Assembly: GCA_004552595.1 (NCBI GenBank)
Contig: SFNX01000001.1
Span: 1-55,175, forward strand
Source of the DNA: Lachnospiraceae bacterium
GTDB lineage: Bacteria > Bacillota > Clostridia > Lachnospirales > Lachnospiraceae
Length of the DNA: 55,175 nucleotides
Reading direction: 5' to 3'
Below, piece by piece: positions 52,869 through 55,175 of the stretch; position 1 is the first letter of the stretch, and the number at the start of each line of letters is the position of its first letter. The notes under the pieces were generated by a model. It was given only the letters and a program-made list of their open reading frames with translations, ran no database searches and was not told the DNA's origin. The position numbers were made by a program, and so were the translations under genes.

Positions 52869-54325
52869 ATGAAGAAGGAACTGACAAAAAATAATGAAAA
52901 TATAATCTCATGGTTGCTTGTAGTAATAGGTGCTATTGTATATATATCGCTTATTTTTAATGAAAACGTCTGGCTTGATGAAGCATTTAGCGCTTCACTT
53001 GTAAGAACTGATATGGCAGGTGTGATTGAACGTTCAATGGCAGATACGCTCCCGCCGCTTTATAACATTATTCTTAAGATAAGCACAGATATATTTGGCT
53101 ACAGCGTTCCTGTAATGAAGCTTACATCTGTAGTCCCGATGATTATTACAATGATTGTTTCACGATTGCTTTATTTACAATGCCGAATCTTTTATTTTTT
53201 GGTGTTGAGATAAGAATGTATTCTCTTGGCTTTATGTTTGCAACAATTGCAGGAATATACAGCTATGAAGTAATAAATAATTACAGTATTAAGAACCTGA
53301 TAATCTTCTCGCTCGTTTCGGCGCTTGCAGGATATTCTCATCACTTTGCATTTGTGAGCGTCGGATTTGTCTTTTTATTCATGCTGATTTACTATTTCGT
53401 GCTTGACAGGGCGAATATTAAGAGATGGTTTTACTGTCTCTTAATTACTGTAGTCGCATATTTCCCGTGTCTTTTAGTAACGCTTAAGCAGTTTAAGAGC
53501 GTCAGCGGATATTTCTCAATGCCTGATGTTACGCTTTCTGTATTCATCAAATACATGAGATATCCTTACACTGTTGGCAATACGCCGCTGTCGATCGCAT
53601 TATTAATAAGCGTTTTTGCACTTGTAATATACACAGCGATTAAGATATATACCGACGTTAAGGAAACTAAGGCAAAAACGCCAGCCGTTACAGACATCAC
53701 AGGCAGTGGGAGTGAAAGCATCAACAGCAGCAAATTAGATTATTCTGCATATATGAGCGATTTATATGCGCTTTCAATGTTCCTTGTATACTACGGAGTG
53801 CTTGTTTTTGGAACGATTGTGTCAAAGCTTATGACTGCCAACATATTTGTCGACAGGTATTTGTTTTTTGCACACGGAATGATATGGCTGTTCTTTGCAA
53901 TAGAAGCGGGGAAGTTTAAAAAGTATTATTACGTGGTTGTTACTCTTCTTGTATTATCAGGCGTTGCAGGGTATGTAAACGAATATCATATTGAATATGA
54001 TACGAATCCGGATGCGATTATTTCGTATCTTAATGACAACGTTCAAGACGGTGACGTACTTTATTCATATGAAGACAACGAGGAAATGAAGTTCTGTCTT
54101 CCGTTTTATGATGAGAGGCTTGAAAGCTATGATGAGCTTTCGGATGCAATAGATGCGGCTAAGTCATCAGACGCAACGCTTTATGTTTCGGTTATTGATT
54201 ATAAGAAATTTGATCCTGCAGAAATTGAAAACCGGGGCTTTAACATTGAATTTGTTGATACTTTTTCTTTTGACAGATATAAATTTGACTTGTATAAGGC
54301 AACAAAGACGACTGTAGAAGATTAA
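52869..54325 (+). pseudogene. GT39-like (ArnT/PMT type) glycosyltransferase, disrupted by internal deletion and frameshift
   Basis: The first frame (52869-53213) encodes an N-terminal membrane helix and the GT-C motif VWLDEAFSASLVRTD with DTLPPLYNIILK, then runs out at a stop. The second frame (from about 53160, with ATG 53180) resumes family sequence, TMPNLLFFGVEIRMYSLGF, and continues through about eight membrane helices to 54325. The join lacks a stretch of roughly 20 residues that I expect in the family and shifts frame by two, so one deletion event explains it. GT39 enzymes move sugars from polyprenyl carriers to lipids or proteins. If unrepaired, the product is inactive. Confidence 0.7.
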
Positions 54326-54370
54326 TATGACAGTCTAAAAAGCGTAAACATTTATATTATTCGCGCAATA

Positions 54371-54379
54371 TGGTATAAT
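54371..54379 (+). promoter_or_regulatory. Extended -10 promoter for the MBOAT gene
   Basis: TGGTATAAT (54371-54379) has a weak -35 TTTATA (54351-54356) 17 bases upstream. ATG 54403 is preceded by GGGG. The same TGGTATAAT motif occurs before fba. Confidence 0.6.
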
Positions 54380-54402
54380 ACCAAAGTTTACGGGGTATTA
54401 TA

Positions 54403-55175
54403 ATGTCATTAATTACACTTAAGTTTTTCATATTTTTATGTGTGACGCTCATAGCATATTATACGGTGCCTAAGAAGGCTCAGTGGATGATTCTTCTTTC
54501 GGCAAGCCTTATATTTTATGCATATGCATCGCCAAAATATCTGATATTTCTGTTTGCATCCGCAATCAGTGCTTTTGTATGCGCAAAACTGATTCAGACG
54601 AAGAAATCAAAGGCATACCTGGTGCTTGCTGTTGTGATCAATATAGGAATTCTTTTTGTCCTTAAGTACACGGGATTTTTCTTTGAAATAATTAATTCAT
54701 TATCGGGGGCAGGGCTTAAGAATGTGAGATTCCTTCTTCCGCTTGGAATTTCATTCTACACATTTATGGTTATTTCATATGTTGTTGATGTGTACAGAGG
54801 TGATATTGAGGCAGAAGGTAACTTTCTTAAATTCCTTTTATTTGTCTCATATTTCCCACAGATTACCGAAGGACCGATTAACAGATTTTCGCACACTGCG
54901 CCAATGCTATATGCAGAGCATGATTTTGACTTTCCGGCAGATTTGGCGTCTATGTTGACAGGGTTTTTGAAAATGTAGAAGGATATGGCGGACTTACGTT
55001 ATTGGTAGCTGTCGTATTTTATGCAATTCAGATTTATGCCGATTTTTCGGGATGTATGGATATGGTAATGGGTATATCGGCTCTGTTTGGCGTTGACATG
55101 GATGAGAACTTCGATAAGCCGTTTTTCTCAAAGTCGGTAGCCGAGTTTTGGAGACGATGGCACATCACACTCGGA
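54403..55175 (+). pseudogene. MBOAT (AlgI-like) O-acyltransferase, frameshifted and cut by the window end
   Basis: Frame one (54403-54978, 191 residues) gives five or six membrane helices with LPLGISFYTFMVISYVVD and YFPQITEGPINRF, the MBOAT motifs. It then stops at TAG. Family sequence resumes in another frame from 54954 (VDRVFENVEGYGG, then AIQIYADFSGCMDM, FWRRWHITLG) to the window edge. About 20-30 residues that usually link these parts are missing, so a deletion with a frame change has happened. MBOAT enzymes move acyl groups onto surface polysaccharides, alginate or D-alanyl teichoic acids. The C-terminus is outside the window. Confidence 0.72.

Noticed and set aside
1..55175. CRISPR array, tRNA, rRNA or IS transposase
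   Set aside because: No regular spacer repeats, no tRNA cloverleaf or CCA end, and no transposase or integrase coding region was seen on either strand.

Overview
The window looks like a chromosomal segment of a low-GC, AT-codon-rich anaerobic Firmicute, most likely a member of the Lachnospiraceae (Butyrivibrio/Lachnospira/Eubacterium-like). The evidence is the clostridial Tad pilus locus (Flp1-type pilin, DUF5702-like and DUF6382-like proteins), a GlgC/GlgD pair, a DnaD plus DnaC-like primosome pair, and a small protein and an EF-hand protein of types that I recall from this family. The genus cannot be fixed from sequence alone. I see no tRNA, rRNA, CRISPR, transposase or phage gene.

Layout. 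1-5626: 3' part of a Tad (type IVb/Flp) pilus locus, tadA (end only), tadB, tadC, flp, DUF5702-like, zinc-motif TadE-like, tadV prepilin peptidase, TadE/G-like and a DUF6382-like protein that has lost the usual FHA end. It carries a tandem repeat at the flp junction and a MITE-like inverted-repeat element. 5623-11561: housekeeping genes (flavodoxin/SCP2 protein, HIT protein, murG, pgi, 2-hydroxyacid dehydrogenase, RluA-type pseudouridine synthase). 11580-13201 (minus strand): O-antigen-ligase-like protein and a DUF212/PAP2-like protein. 13282-25229: cell-surface polysaccharide locus (membrane proteins, split DUF6077-like gene, three GT2, two GT4, a polyprenyl-phosphate sugar transferase, a Wzx-type flippase) ending with murC. 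25230-28723: a DnaA-box-rich intergenic region, dnaD-like and dnaC-like loader genes and a long PRPP synthetase. 28745-43638: ahcY, glgC-glgD, pth-mfd, fba, a long (type 2) ileS and glgP. 43724-46928: AEC permease plus aconitase-family hydratase. 46929-50243: EF-hand protein with a long leader, a second O-antigen-ligase-like gene, and a 517-base intergenic region that probably encodes a structured RNA. 50244-55175: FAD oxidoreductase, small alarmone synthetase (minus strand), a small conserved protein, and two adjacent genes (GT39-like and MBOAT) that both appear broken by internal deletions.

How it works together. The polysaccharide locus has a complete-looking lipid-linked pathway: initiating phosphoglycosyltransferase, a series of glycosyltransferases, a flippase, and two candidate polymerase/ligase proteins outside the main operon. 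Sugar-phosphate and glycogen genes (pgi, fba, glgC, glgD, glgP) suggest active storage-carbon turnover. Several accessory genes (DUF5702, DUF6382, DUF6077, GT39, MBOAT) are truncated, split or frameshifted, while the housekeeping genes are intact, so surface-structure genes seem to be decaying or varying. The most interesting unexplained signals are the DnaA-box cluster in front of the helicase-loader genes, the structured RNA candidate at about 49890-50041, the leader plus EF-hand protein at 47012-48386, and the 146-bp inverted-repeat element at 3163-3308.
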